Origin: Lamellibrachia satsuma
Taxonomy: Eukaryota; Annelida; Polychaeta; Sabellida; Siboglinidae
Direction: 5' to 3'
Length of the DNA stretch: 64,000 bases
Assembly: GCA_033239005.1 (NCBI GenBank)
Contig: BSQZ01000028.1
Coordinates: forward strand, 4,586,001 to 4,650,000
In this document: in pieces, positions 1 to 25,099 of the stretch
Position numbering within the stretch: the first letter of the stretch is position 1
Layout of the letters: each line of letters begins with the position of its first letter
Program-made: the position numbers and the translations under genes
Notes under the pieces: generated by a model
Database searches by the model: none
Told to the model about the DNA's origin: nothing
What the model saw: the letters and a program-made list of their open reading frames with translations, nothing else

Positions 1-556
1 AATATGCCCTCGCTGTTTGCTGCATTCGCTAGTAGTATTTCATGATGCATTTTGTGGTGGCCCATTAGCTAACTTTGGTATCATCTACAACATTTATTAC
101 AATACCCAATGAGTTTGTTATTGCCATTTTGATAAAATTTATAAATCTCCGTTTTTCATATGAATAATGTATGATGCTATGGTAGCCAGGGGCATAGTTG
201 GTTATAAGGAGGGGGTTTGGTTGTCCTCCCCAGATTTGTTTCAACAAAAGGACTTAAACTATATATGTATAAAAAGGACGTAAAAGATATAATGTGCTAG
301 GATTTTGCAGTGTATTAATATTGTTTACATGCGTCATTCAAAAAACTATTTGTAGAGCCAGTAAAGTTGAAAAAAATTGGCATATACCCTGAAGTTAAAA
401 TAAATGAAAAAATGTATTCTGCTATGTTGTGCATGTGCATAAGTGTGTATGACTAGCTTCGCGCCTGGTAGCAGTACTGAGTTAGCAGACTACATTGTTT
501 ACCACGTGTCATAATGTTGCTTGACGTTGAATCTATGATGTTGTTCCTTCCTTGAG

Positions 557-12348
<11,792 letters not shown>

Positions 12349-12586
12349 TCACTCCATACAGTGGATGAAAGCAGTCTTCAGTATAGCAGTCTGCCAGACC
12401 ATCACAATTGATACCCTATCGCTGGGTGTCGGCTGTGAGAAATGTGGTGTCTGGATTCAGTGAAGAAATTAACTTTGTTGTCATTGGCAAACTAATTTAG
12501 CATATTAGATATGTATGGTGACGTTGACCATTTGCCTTTGTCAGCAGCTGGATGTCATTGCCATAGTTTTAGACCATCAATGTATT

Positions 12587-12960
12587 TTATTCTTTATCCG
12601 CCTCTAGCTTTGAGTCCTTCATTTTTCCTTCAATTGTGTTTTTTTCAATATGACTCTTTCTAAATATATGTCCTAGAAATGGCAACTGTCTTCTTATTGT
12701 TTCCAGTCTTTGTTGTCCTGTTCTGTGTACAATCTTTTCATTTGTAATGTGAACACTTATGTCCAAGAAATGTTTTGTATATTCCTGATGAGCCATGCTT
12801 CCGTTGCTGCTAATTTTCCCTCCAAGCTGTTGTTCAAGGTAGGCTGAGTGTGTGGAAATAGATGGACCTTGTTCAGTGCATACAGATGGTTAACCTCCCA
12901 TCCACTCCTGTTCTAATAGCAGTTTCTCTTATGTTGGTGCTTTTCGTTTAGAGCTCAGTT
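12587..12960 (-). mobile_element. Non-LTR retrotransposon 3' fragment in ABCC downstream region
   Basis: The - strand reads KISWT-like sequence, then VHRTGQQRLETIRRQLPFLG, HIFRKSHIEKNTIEG, the post-reverse-transcriptase tail (H-x2-R-x-G-x4-LETI) typical of several LINE clades. Frame is partly broken. It lies 240 bp after the ABCC stop, in the likely 3' UTR or flank. Confidence 0.65.
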
Positions 12961-12992
12961 ATGGTTTCCTTGTAACGCTTCATTATCCATTA

Positions 12993-13062
12993 GTAATAAT
13001 AATAATAATTTATTAGAGCACTTAATATCCATAAAATGTTGCAAGGTGCTCTTTACAGTAAA
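12993..13062 (-). repeat. SINE/LINE tail fragment
   Basis: Read on the - strand it is CTGTAAAGAGCACCTTG, then AAGTGCTCTAATAA, ending in (ATT)n. It resembles the TGTAAAGCGCTTTGA-CGCTATATAA tail of the SINE at 34,174-34,500. Too short to assign to a family. Confidence 0.4.
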
Positions 13063-13069
13063 AAATAAA

Positions 13070-14080
13070 AGCGTAATATTAACAAGTGTCCCAACAGCTT
13101 GACCAACATTATGGTTAAAATTAATTGACGAGATGAATACATTTGAAAAACCAATAACATTAAACGAAAATTAAGTTTCACTGGTTATGTGCTTTAGTAA
13201 TAAATGTATTTTGACACAAAATTGTTTTTAAACATCTGACAGCTTCTAAGCCAATGACAGCCATAATATCAGTGCAGCTTCCCTAAAGGCTCAGTCCAAG
13301 CATATGATAATCGTTACCTTGTTAAATCGATATATCACTATACTCGCAGCAATTTAAAACACCTTTATGATTTTTTAATAAATTGTTACATTGACATAAT
13401 ACAATCATGGTTTATAAACATATCATGTGCTGTCTTAGATGATTCTCATATTGAAAAATAATTGTACTTTTATACTAGACAATATTAACATGCCATTATT
13501 CAACAACATGGTGAAAATGTGATGTTATCATATGAAAGATAATTTAGATTTTTATGCGAGACACAATATCTTTATTACCAAAAATGGCATAAGTCGGCAG
13601 GGACAATATGGCCAGTCAAAGATGGCTACACGTGTTACATCAATGGATTTCAATTTAGTCAAACATGTCATGTGCCAGTCGCTAACTTTCACTAATGTTT
13701 GTTGTGTTGGTCACAAATATATACGTCAGCGGTTGACTGTTTATTTACTGAGGGGTTGAAATAAGATGATGGGAAAATTGTGTCAACTGTTTAACTTTGA
13801 CTGTGTCAATTTTTCAAATATTTTGGGTATCATGAAAAGTTATATAATGCAGGTACTTCTTGGATATTGTGACATGTCACCTGTTTGGCGATATGTCTGG
13901 TATATTCGATATGTCTGGTATATTCGATATGTCTGGTATATTCGATATGCTTTAAATGGTGTTGGAATGTTCAGTTGTTTTTATTGTTTAGGGTGTTATG
14001 AATAGCAGAAATCTTAGGGTATAACATTGAGTTTTTTAGGCATTTAGAAAAAATATGCGTCATTTGTGGTGAATATTGTG
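13070..14080. other. AT-rich region with one short tandem repeat
   Basis: Three copies of the 18-bp unit GATATGTCTGGTATATTC lie at 13,890-13,943. No gene is recognised. Confidence 0.6.
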
Positions 14081-17000
14081 ATGTTCACTTCCATGTCATT
14101 ACTGTGCATCCATAGACCCACTTGTTATGTTCACCTCCATGTCATTACTGTGCATCCATAGACCCACTTGTTATGTTCACCTCCATGTCATTACTGTGCA
14201 TCCATAGACCCACTTGTTATGTTCACTTCCATGCCATTACTGTGCATCCATAGACCCACTTGTTATGTTCACTTCCATGCCATTACTGTGCATCCATAGA
14301 CCCACTTGTTATGTTCACCTCCATGCCATTACTGTGCATCCATAGACCCACTTGTTATGTTCACTTCCATGCCATTACTGTGCATCCATAGACCCACTTG
14401 TTATGTTCACTTCCATGCCATTACTGTGCATCCATAGACCCACTTGTTATGTTCACTTCCATGCCATTACTGTGCATCCATAGACCCACTTGTTATGTTC
14501 ACTTCCATGCCATTACTGTGCATCCATAGACCCACTTGTTATGTTCACCTCCATGCCATTACTGTGCATCCATAGACCCACTTGTTATGTTCACTTCCAT
14601 GCCATTACTGTGCATCCATAGACCCACTTGTTATGTTCACTTCCATGTCATTACTGTGCATCCATAGACCCACTTGTTATGTTCACTTCCATGCCATTAC
14701 TGTGCATCCATAGACCTACTTGTTATGTTCACTTCCATGCCATTACTGTGCATCCACAGACCCACTTGTTATGTTCACTTCCATGCCATTACTGTGCATC
14801 CATAGACCCACTTGTTATGTTCACTTCCATGCCATTACTGTGCATCCATAGACCCACTTGTTATGTTCACTTCCATGCCATTACTGTGCATCCATAGACC
14901 CACTTGTTATGTTCACTTCCATGCCATTACTGTGCATCCATAGACCCACTTGTTATGTTCACCTCCATGCCATTACTGTGCATCCATAGACCCACTTGTT
15001 ATGTTCACTTCCATGCCATTACTGTGCATCCATAGACCCACTTGTTATGTTCACTTCCATGCCATTACTGTGCATCCATAGACCCACTTGTTATGTTCAC
15101 TTCCATGTCATTACTGTGCATCCATAGACCCACTTGTTATGTTCACTTCCATGCCATTACTGTGCATCCATAGACCTACTTGTTATGTTCACTTCCATGC
15201 CATTACTGTGCATCCACAGACCCACTTGTTATGTTCACTTCCATGCCATTACTGTGCATCCATAGACCCACTTGTTATGTTCACTTCCATGCCATTACTG
15301 TGCATCCATAGACCCACTTGTTATGTTCACTTCCATGCCATTACTGTGCATCCATAGACCCACTTGTTATGTTCACTTCCATGCCATTACTGTGCATCCA
15401 TAGACCCACTTGTTATGTTCACCTCCATGCCATTACTGTGCATCCATATACCCACTTGTTATGTTCACTTCCATGCCATTACTGTGCATCCATAGACCCA
15501 CTTGTTATGTTCACTTCCATGCCATTACTGTGCATCCATAGACCCACTTGTTATGTTCACTTCCATGCCATTACTGTGCATCCATAGACCCACTTGTTAT
15601 GTTCACTTCCATGCCATTACTGTGCATCCATAGACCCACTTGTTATGTTCACTTCCATGCCATTACTGTGCATCCATAGACCCACTTGTTATGTTCACTT
15701 CCATGCCATTACTGTGCATCCATAGACCCACTTGTTATGTTCACTTCCATGTCATTACTGTGCATCCATAGACCCACTTGTTATGTTCACTTCCATGCCA
15801 TTACTGTGCATCCATAGACCTACTTGTTATGTTCACTTCCATGCCATTACTGTGCATCCACAGACCCACTTGTTATGTTCACTTCCATGCCATTACTGTG
15901 CATCCACAGACCCACTTGTTATGTTCACTTCCATGCCATTACTGTGCATCCACAGACCCACTTGTTATGTTCACTTCCATGCCATTACTGTGCATCCACA
16001 GACCCACTTGTTATGTTCACCTCCATGCCATTACTGTGCATCCATAGACCCACTTGTTATGTTCACTTCCATGTCATTACTGTGCATCCATAGACCCACT
16101 TGTTATGTTCACTTCCATGCCATTACTGTGCATCCATAGACCCACTTGTTATGTTCACTTCCATGCCATTACTGTGCATCCATAGACCCACTTGTTATGT
16201 TCACTTCCATGCCATTACTGTGCATCCACAGACCCACTTGTTATGTTCACTTCCATGCCATTACTGTGCATCCATAGACCCACTTGTTATGTTCACTTCC
16301 ATGCCATTACTGTGCATCCATAGACCCACTTGTTATGTTCACTTCCATGCCATTACTGTGCATCCATAGACCCACTTGTTATGTTCACTTCCATGCCATT
16401 ACTGTGCATCCATAGACCCACTTGTTATGTTCACCTCCATGCCATTACTGTGCATCCATAGACCCACTTGTTATGTTCACCTCCATGCCATTACTGTGCA
16501 TCCATAGACCCACTTGTTATGTTCACTTCCATGCCATTACTGTGCATCCATAGACCCACTTGTTATGTTCACTTCCATGCCATTACTGTGCATCCATAGA
16601 CCCACTTGTTATGTTCACCTCCATGCCATTACTGTGCATCCATAGACCCACTTGTTATGTTCACCTCTATGCCATTACTGTGCATCCATAGACCCACTTG
16701 TTATGTTCACTTCCATGCCATTACTGTGCATCCATAGACCCACTTGTTATGTTCACTTCCATGCCATTACTGTGCATCCATAGACCCACTTGTTATGTTC
16801 ACTTCCATGCCATTACTGTGCATCCATAGACCCACTTGTTATGTTCACCTCCATGCCATTACTGTGCATCCATAGACCCACTTGTTATGTTCACTTCCAT
16901 GCCATTACTGTGCATCCATAGACCCACTTGTTATGTTCACTTCCATGCCATTACTGTGCATCCATAGACCCACTTGTTATGTTCACTTCCATGCCATTAC

Positions 17001-18222
17001 TGTGCATCCATAGACCCACTTGTTATGTTCACTTCCATGCCATTACTGTGCATCCATAGACCCACTTGTTATGTTCACCTCCATGCCATTACTGTGCATC
17101 CATAGACCCACTTGTTATGTTCACCTCCATGCCATTACTGTGCATCCATAGACCCACTTGTTATGTTCACCTCCATGCCATTACTGTGCATCCATAGACC
17201 CACTTGTTATGTTCACCTCCATGCCATTACTGTGCATCCATAGACCCACTTGTTATGTTCACTTCCATGCCATTACTGTGCATCCATAGACCCACTTGTT
17301 ATGTTCACTTCCATGCCATTACTGTGCATCCATAGACCCACTTGTTATGTTCACTTCCATGCCATTACTGTGGATCCATAGACCCACTTGTTATGTTCAC
17401 TTCCATGTCATTACTGTGCATCCATAGACCCACTTGTTATGTTCACTTCCATGTCATTACTGTGCATCCATAGACCCACTTGTTATGTTCACTTCCATGC
17501 CATTACTGTGGATCCATAGACCCACTTGTTATGTTCACCTCCATGCCATTACTGTGGATCCATAGACCCACTTGTTATGTTCACTTCCATGTCATTACTG
17601 TGCATCCATAGACCCACTTGTTATGTTCACTTCCATGCCATTACTGTGGATCCATAGACCCACTTGTTATGTTCACCTCCATGCCATTACTGTGGATCCA
17701 TAGACCCACTTGTTATGTTCACTTCCATGCCATTAGTGTGCATCCATAGACCCACTTGTTATGTTCACCTCCATGCCATTACTGTGCATCCATAGACCCA
17801 CTTGTTATGTTCACTTCCATGCCATTACTGTGCATCCATAGACCCACTTGTTATGTTCACTTCCATGCCATTACTGTGCATCCATAGACCCACTTGTTAT
17901 GTTCACTTCCATGCCATTACTGTGCATCCATAGACCCACTTGTTATGTTCACCTCCATGCCATTACTGTGCATCCATAGATCCACTTGTTATGTTCACCT
18001 CCATGCCATTACTGTGCATCCATAGACCCACTTGTTATGTTCACTTCCATGCCATTACTGTGCATCCATAGACCCACTTGGGGTGTTCACCTCCATGCCA
18101 TTAGTGGGCATCCATAGACCCACCTGGGGTGTTCACCTCCATGCCATTAGTGGGCATCCATAGACCCACTTGGGGTGTTCACCTCCATGCCATTAGTGGG
18201 CATCCATATACCCACTTGGGGT
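14081..18222 (+). repeat. 46-bp minisatellite, about 90 copies (4.1 kb)
   Basis: The unit contains GTTCACTTCCATGCCATTAC and CATCCATAGACCCACTTG and is almost indel-free over 4.1 kb. Variants (TTCC/CTCC, GCCATT/GTCATT, CATAGA/CACAGA, GACCC/GACCT, TGCATCC/TGGATCC) are not random: the same three-variant block recurs at offsets of 460 and 644 bp. The last four units (from 18,080) are the most divergent, with TTGGGGTG. Short ORFs repeat because 46 is not a multiple of 3. Confidence 0.97.
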
Positions 18223-18224
18223 AA

Positions 18225-19353
18225 ATAATAATGCAAAAACTGTGTTACTGCAGAACGCGGTTGTTATAACATTTTATAGCATAGCTCTCCTTGTTTGATA
18301 ACAGTACTTTATATTGTGTTCTTGTCTTATTGAGTTACCATTTCATAGTTACATATGCTTAAGAGAAGGTAGAGACACATATATGTTTGTAGATACCTCA
18401 GATATGTGACAATTAGCCAGTGTATCTATGGATTTGGCCACCTATAAATCAGGGGGTTCTGTATGATATTAGCAACACATTAATGGCAAATTGACATGTA
18501 GCATCCCTGGACATATTATTTGACCAAGCACTTATCCCTTGATAACCAGGAACATGACCGTGGGTGCTGCACCAATTTCCGCCTGTGGTGAAATTGGTGC
18601 AACACCCACTACATGTGGTACAGCTTTGTGGTCAGTTCAGTTGACGTAATGTAACGTAAAAACCACTTTGTTGTATAAACACAAGGCTAACCACTAACAC
18701 CAAACCAATTGATTGTTATATTGTGATTGTTTGTATTGTAGATAGTTTGATGATTTATTTGGCTTGTATACAAATGTACATGATAGATGCACTATTTTTG
18801 TTAGAGATGTTACAATTTTGCTTGATTTACACACCTTTGGTACACATAAAGCATTGTTACACTATCTTTAACAAGATATTGATACATCAATTTTAATAAA
18901 TTTTTCCATGTTGTATTAACTCTGGTTGTGTTAGTTAATGTTTGTTTAATGATTGACGTCGACCACACTGTCTATTCTAGTAGTACAATCTGGTACTACA
19001 TTTTCGTCTTAACTAACTATAGTATACATAATTAGAAGATTCCAAAACTAGCAAATCTATTGTCTAAGTTTGTGCTTAGTACCAATGTTCACAGTAGATG
19101 GCACCTACATCGTCTGTCTCAGGTGGCAGCGCGTCTTCAACATTATACTGGTATCTCAGGTCAGACAACAACTAGGCCTACACTCTTGCTGAGAAAGTTA
19201 TACCTAAAATTCACGATAGCCGATTCGAGGGGTGTTATTTGACTCCTGGGGAAATAGGTAATATACATCGTAAAATTGCCATTGTGGCACGACGCTTGGT
19301 CGTGTCCTGTCCTGCTCGATGAGATAAAAATTTACAGGCCGACGCGCCATCCA
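18225..19353. other. Unique AT-rich intergenic sequence
   Basis: No protein family or repeat family recognised, apart from the hairpin at 18,560-18,609. Confidence 0.6.
18560..18609. repeat. 20-bp inverted repeat (hairpin), one mismatch
   Basis: Arms at 18,560-18,579 and 18,590-18,609 (core GCACCAATTTC / GAAATTGGTGC) flank a 10-nt loop. Only one arm position is mismatched. Confidence 0.85.
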
Positions 19354-19354
19354 G

Positions 19355-19490
<136 letters not shown>

Positions 19491-20175
19491 GTCATGCCTC
19501 AGTTAGACTTCCTGACGAATGTAGGGCATAGTAAGTTTGGCTATAGGACGTTTTAAAAAATTCATACGTTCTGACATAAGTGCATTTGTGCAGCGACATT
19601 ACCCAGTTTGCTGGTGGAAGCTGTTGATAGTGAAATAGTGGATTTTGAGATGATTTTACTAGGCGGAAGGATATTTGTTATTTTGTTGGCCATGGATGGA
19701 GAGCCGAGTGAGGGATGTGGAACAGAGGGCGGCTAATGCCATGGTCCAGGTGAGCGCATCTGTATTAATCAGTTATGTGCACAAGATTAAAAAAATTTGC
19801 TTGGCATAATAAATGTATTAAAGCACATGTCTACGAAAAATTACTCATGTAATGTATGTAATGTGTATGCCACCAATAAAATAAAATCACAGACATTGCT
19901 ACATAAATCCTATTTAATCCAATTAAACACCATTACAATAGTCATACTAAAAATGCGAAATATAGCGTTTTTCACTGGATGATTTATTGGTCTGTCAATT
20001 TCCCGTGTTATGCCATGTTTAATGGTAATTATATTATAGTAATAAAGATTAAAACATGACAAAATAAAACATTGTTTATTTAGACGTACATATAGATTTG
20101 GGGCAATTTAATTATGCAAAGCCATCAACTAGCTGTGTTGCGTTCAACAATTTCTTAAAACGATTACCACTATAA

Positions 20176-20395
20176 TAGGATCACACTAAATATGTAACAG
20201 GTGTTGCCCTCTAGTTGATAGGATCACACTAAATATGTAACTGGTGCTACCCTTTTCTAAACAGTGGTGACATGTCGCTTGTGCTGCCCTTTATTGCAAA
20301 AGGGTCACACTAAACGCTTGACTGGTGCTGCGTTCTGGTTGACAATGGTCACACTAAACATGTTATTGGTGCTGTCCTCTGTAGTCAACGGCGCA
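20176..20395 (+). repeat. Degenerate 50-60-bp tandem repeat, about 4-5 copies
   Basis: Blocks share GGTCACACTAAAC (or GATCACACTAAATATG) followed by TGGTGCTGCCCT, at intervals of roughly 50-60 bp. Divergence between copies is high. Confidence 0.7.
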
Positions 20396-20584
20396 CAATC
20401 GGAGCGAACGGAGTTTGCTGGAACAGAGACGCGAGAGTTTTATTTGATGATACCTGCGACATTGGTTTGGTGTATTTCTTTGCGGGGAAAATATGATAGT
20501 GACTTTTGTTCACTGGATATTTGGAACATTATTAAAAACGCAATAAACACACAATAAACACGCATTTCGTGTATGTAATCATTA

Positions 20585-21170
20585 TTGTACGTACTATCAA
20601 AAATTACCATCCTCCGGACGGGATAACTTGGTAGTTCGTGAATGACTGTCACGATAACGATATTTACAACAAGTCACATAAATATCCATCTATGCCTTGG
20701 CACTTGATGTTTCCAGTCAATATTTTTATGGATTCTGGGAATCTCTCCTCTTTCTCCCTGAATCCGTGGTCAGGCTGGTACCGATACTGGTCGTCAATTT
20801 CTGTTTCATCCTTCTTCTTCGAAACTCATTCCATTCCATTGCCATTCCCCAATCCCCTCCCACTCCCCCAAATCTCTCCCCAAGCAGTCCTCCCATCTCT
20901 GTATCGGTTTTCCTCTTCTTCTTCTACCATCCACACTAAACGCATCCACTGTTTTCGTCCAACCTTCCATTATATCTATACTGGCAGTTATAGTAACATC
21001 TAGTGACGCTTTGTCCTTGTTTTATGTAAATTGAGACACTCGAAGAAAAGACGTATGACGTTGTTAACAATTATAAGTAATTTTTCACATAGCGTTGCGG
21101 ACAATTGTACGTAATAATAAAAAATCCGAGTGTTCATACAAAAAAGATACTAGCGGGTGAATTTTTATGT
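20585..21170 (+). repeat. Interspersed repeat family R2, copy 1
   Basis: It shares blocks GGACGGGATAACTTGGTAGTTCG, cut here to GGGATAACTTGGTAGTT, then ATATCCATCTATGCCTTGG, AACATCTAGTGACGCTTTG, CGAAGAAAAGACG and GTTGCGGACAATTGTACGTA with copies at 48,295-48,640 and 41,097-41,460 (inverted). Family not identified; no coding capacity seen. Confidence 0.65.
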
Positions 21171-21404
21171 TATAACTTAATTTAGATGTTTTAACTTACC
21201 CCGCTGCCTGTTACAACTTGCCCCGAATAGGGATAAATTGTAACACTTTAGGAGACCTCATAAAACGTGTCATTGCGCAAATGCGTATTGCGTTAAGCAT
21301 TTGTTTATGTACTTGCTATCTGCGAGATACATTTGCGGTTACGTTGGCGTTAAAAACAGTTTCAATCGGGTAACAATTTAAACCGCAATCCAGAATATGC
21401 TGTT

Positions 21405-21640
21405 TTTAACTATTTGACCTCCGCCTCTTAATCTCCTTATCTCTAGGGTTGTTAAACCACGTTCTTTTATGCGTTCTTCGTGACTAAGATGTCTCGGTGC
21501 TGGTATCATATTAGTTGCTCTCTTCTGTATTCGCTTAAGCGTATATGTATCCTTGTTACGATATGATCAAAGAGCGTAGAACATAATAGGCTTTACTTCG
21601 CTCGGTCCAATACGATTTCTGTTATGGCGCGACTGTAGCG
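21405..21640 (-). mobile_element. Reverse transcriptase C-terminal remnant (jockey/CR1-like LINE)
   Basis: The - strand translates to IQKRATNMIPAPRHLSHEER then GLTTLEIRRLRGG, the standard motif downstream of the reverse transcriptase domain in jockey-like LINEs. The same motif recurs in the long repeats at 27, 33.7 and 39.6 kb. Confidence 0.7.
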
Positions 21641-22237
21641 CCGCCTAAGTTTTTCAATGTTCCTTCGCGTAAACATTCGCGCTTTGCCTGTTATGCAGTA
21701 GGACCCTATGGCTATATTTTGTGAAGAAAAAATATTATTTAGCACACATTATAAAGTTAATGTGTTTTACTACATATATAGCAGTAACTTGTTGAAATTT
21801 GGATGTCTGCATTAATTACGAAATCCTAGGAGTCTATAATAAATCTATGTATTATATTTGAGTTGTCTAGTAGGTAAAGACTAACTTCGTTCACCCTGCC
21901 ATTTACGATGACGTAGTGCATATTACAAAATGCATAAATCTAAGATGTTTACACTAATTGAACAATTATATTTGTTAATTCAGCATAAACTCTGACGCAC
22001 GGATTAACTTGGGACGAAGTTGAAAAATTGCACCAGGTTATCACGGAATTGGGTGATGCATAACGTTAGGATAATCAATTATACACTAAGTGTCAACGAC
22101 AAAGTCCAATACAAAAATATTTATTATCTGTAAGACTTGCTGCTTTATTTACTTAACCATATATTGTAAATCAACTGTATTTGATAAAAGAAAGGGTGTC
22201 CATCAAAAAACATAATTGTTGTCATGCAATATATAGT

Positions 22238-22690
22238 GAATGAATGAATGAATCTTTATTTCAACAAAACAAACATAATGAGAGTAGCGATTATTACATT
22301 ACAGAAATGTACAATTGTCGAAAAATGGCAAGAAGAAGTGTAATACTTATAATGGCTTGCCCTGTTAGACATACATAAACTATATAGTACAGTATAAAAC
22401 AGTACACAATGTAACATGTAACAAAACCTAGAGTACATCAAACATAACATTCATGCTCCAAATGCAAAGTTGCCGATGCATTTCCTTTGTAATGAATTGG
22501 TGCAGTGCGTGTTGGTACCTGGTCCTCGCTCAGACGTTCATCGGGACTTCTTAACTGCAACAGTTCGGCCAGGTAAGTCGGCGCCAAACCACGGACACAT
22601 CTGTACGCTAACACCAACACATTGGAAGTGATGCGTGTCGCGATCAGCAGCCAATATGGTCAGGTATACTGGTAACGAGAAGTTTAAATT
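22238..22690 (-). mobile_element. LINE 3' end with (ATTC)n tail
   Basis: On the - strand: IATRITSNVLVLAYRCVRGL, then APTYLAELLQ (C-terminal LINE motif V-Y-R-x-x-x-G-L-A-P-x-Y-L-x-E-L), a short 3' UTR containing AATAAA, and a terminal (ATTC)4 at 22,238-22,255. The microsatellite 3' end is typical of CR1/L2-type elements. 5'-truncated. Confidence 0.8.
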
Positions 22691-23212
22691 ATATTAATTT
22701 TTTGCAGTTGCAATGAAAGTCTGGGTGTATGATATGATGCAAGTCTCATAAGAGTCCAGTAAACACAACACGATTAGTGATTCATTTTGTTTCTACTGGT
22801 TTAAATGTTAAATAAACTATTATTTGTTTTTACATTTGTTTATTCCTTAATCAACATTGAACAATGTAATCATTAAGAGTTATGATGATTAGGAGAATAA
22901 TAAAATTTCTGTAAATTACGTTACCAGGAACGACGCTGATACAAACGCTGTCAGAATGTAAATTAAAGCCAATGTTAATGTAATCCCAGAAAAGCAGACT
23001 TCATACATGTTTTACTACACATTTGTTAAACTGATTTCGCAACTATAGTAGATATGTAGTTAGCAGAAAGCAAACATATGTCTAAATGTTTACATACATC
23101 ATAAGAAGCATCTACGATGTCATAAGTTATAGAACTCGGCTAAGTTTGCGACAAATCAAAACATGATATGACCATTTTCACTTTTCATGATCATCAATAT
23201 AATCTGAAAATC

Positions 23213-24927
23213 ATGGCTCACATCTCCCCACATGGCGTCTCACGTCTCCCCACATGGTAGCTCACTTCTTCCCACATGCTGGCTCACGTTTCCCCACATG
23301 GTGACTCGCTTGTCCCTACATAGGGGCTCACTTCTCCCCACATGGTGGCTGACGTCTCCCAACATGGGGGTTCACTTCTCTCCACATGACGGCTCACGTC
23401 TCCCCACAGGGTGATTCAAGTTCACCAACATGGTGGTTCACGTCTCCCCACATGGTGGCTAATTTTTTCCCACATGGTGGCTCATTCTCCACATATGGTG
23501 GTTCACGTCTCCCCACATGGCGTCTCACGTCTCCCCACATGGTGGCTCACTTCTTCCCACATATTGGCTCACTTCTTCCCACATGCTGGCTCACGTTTCC
23601 CCACATGGTGACTCACTTGTCCCCATTTGGAGGTTCACTTCTCCCAACATGGTGGCTCACGTCTCCCCACATGGTGGCTCACGTCTCCCCATATGGTGGT
23701 CCACGTCTCCCCATATGGTGGCTCACGTCTCCCCATATGGTGGTCCACGTCTCCCCATATGGTGGCTCACGTCTCCCCATATGGTGGTCCACGTCTCCCC
23801 ATATGGTGGCTCACGTCTCCCCATATGGTGGCTCACGTCTCCCCATATGGTGGCTCACGTCTCCCCATATGGCGGTCCACGTCTCCCCACATGGTGGCTC
23901 ACGTCTCCCCATATGGTGGTCCACGTCTCCCCATATGGTGGTCCACGTCTCCCCATATGGTGGCTCACGTCTCCCCATATGGTGGTCCACGTCTTCCCAT
24001 ATGGTGGTCCACGTCTCCCCACATGGTGGTCCACGTCTCCCCACATGGTGGTCCACGTCTCCCCAGATGGTGGTCCACGTCTCCCCATATGGTGGTCCAC
24101 GTCTCCCCATATGGTGGTTCACGTCTCCCCACATGGTGGCTCACGTCTCCCCACATGGTGGCTCACGTCTCCCCATATGGTGGTCCACGTCTCCCCATAT
24201 GGTGGCTCACGTCTCCCCATATGGTGGTCCACGTCTCCCCATATGGTGGCTCACGTCTCCCCACATGGTGGCTCACGTCTCCCCATATGGTGGTCCACGT
24301 CTCCCCATATGGTGGCTCACGTCTCCCCATATGGTGGTCCACGTCTCCCCATATGGTGGCTCACGTCTCCCCATATGGTGATCCACGTCTCCCCATATGG
24401 TGGCTCACGTCTCCCCATATGGTGGCTCACGTCTCCCCATATGGTGGCTCACGTCTCCCCATATGGCGGTCCACGTCTCCCCACATGGTGGCTCACGTCT
24501 CCCCATATGGTGGTCCACGTCTCCCCATATGGTGGTCCACGTCTCCCCATATGGTGGCTCACGTCTCCCCATATGGTGGTCCACGTCTTCCCATATGGTG
24601 GTCCACGTCTCCCCACATGGTGGTCCACGTCTCCCCACATGGTGGTCCACGTCTCCCCATATGGTGGTCCACGTCTCCCCATATGGTGGTCCACGTCTCC
24701 CCATATGGTGGTCCACGTCTCCCCACATGGTGGCTCACGTCTCCCCACATGGTGGTCCACGTCTTCCCACATGGTGGTCCACGTCTCCCCACATGGTGGT
24801 CCACGTCTCCCCATATGGTGGTCCACGTCTCCCCATATGGTGGTCCACGTCTCCCCATATGGTGGTCCACGTCTCCCCATATGGTGGCTCACGTCTCCCC
24901 ATATGGTGGTCCACGTCTCCCCACATG
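23213..24927 (+). repeat. 22-bp minisatellite, about 78 copies (1.7 kb)
   Basis: The unit alternates between GTGGCTCACGTCTCCCCATA and GTGGTCCACGTCTCCCCACA types and carries CATATG or CACATG. The period is not divisible by 3, so each frame reads the same 22-residue cycle and stays open; ORFs of up to 490 codons on + and 201 on - are therefore artefacts. Two halves separated by 594 bp (27 units) carry nearly the same order of variants. Confidence 0.97.
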
Positions 24928-25099
24928 CGAGAAACAAACCAAACGAAACAATAATCGTGCGACTAGAATAGAATGTAGAACCCGGAGTCGTATAGTCTTT
25001 TGCACAAGTAATGCACATCACAACTTTTATCATGGCAGTTATATACTTCCACATCAGCGATATAATGCTACCACAACATTTATTGTGTGTTTAATGTGA

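Noticed and set aside
14081..18222. CRISPR-like regular repeats
   Set aside because: Units are head-to-tail without unique spacers, in a eukaryotic intergenic region with no cas genes; this is a minisatellite. The same holds for the 40-, 35-, 33-, 30-, 28-, 23- and 22-bp arrays.
23386..25099. Very long ORFs (331, 484 and 490 codons) on the + strand and 201 codons on the - strand
   Set aside because: They are the 22-bp tandem array read in each frame; no frame has a stop and the same peptide cycle appears in all of them. No start context, splice sites or family support.
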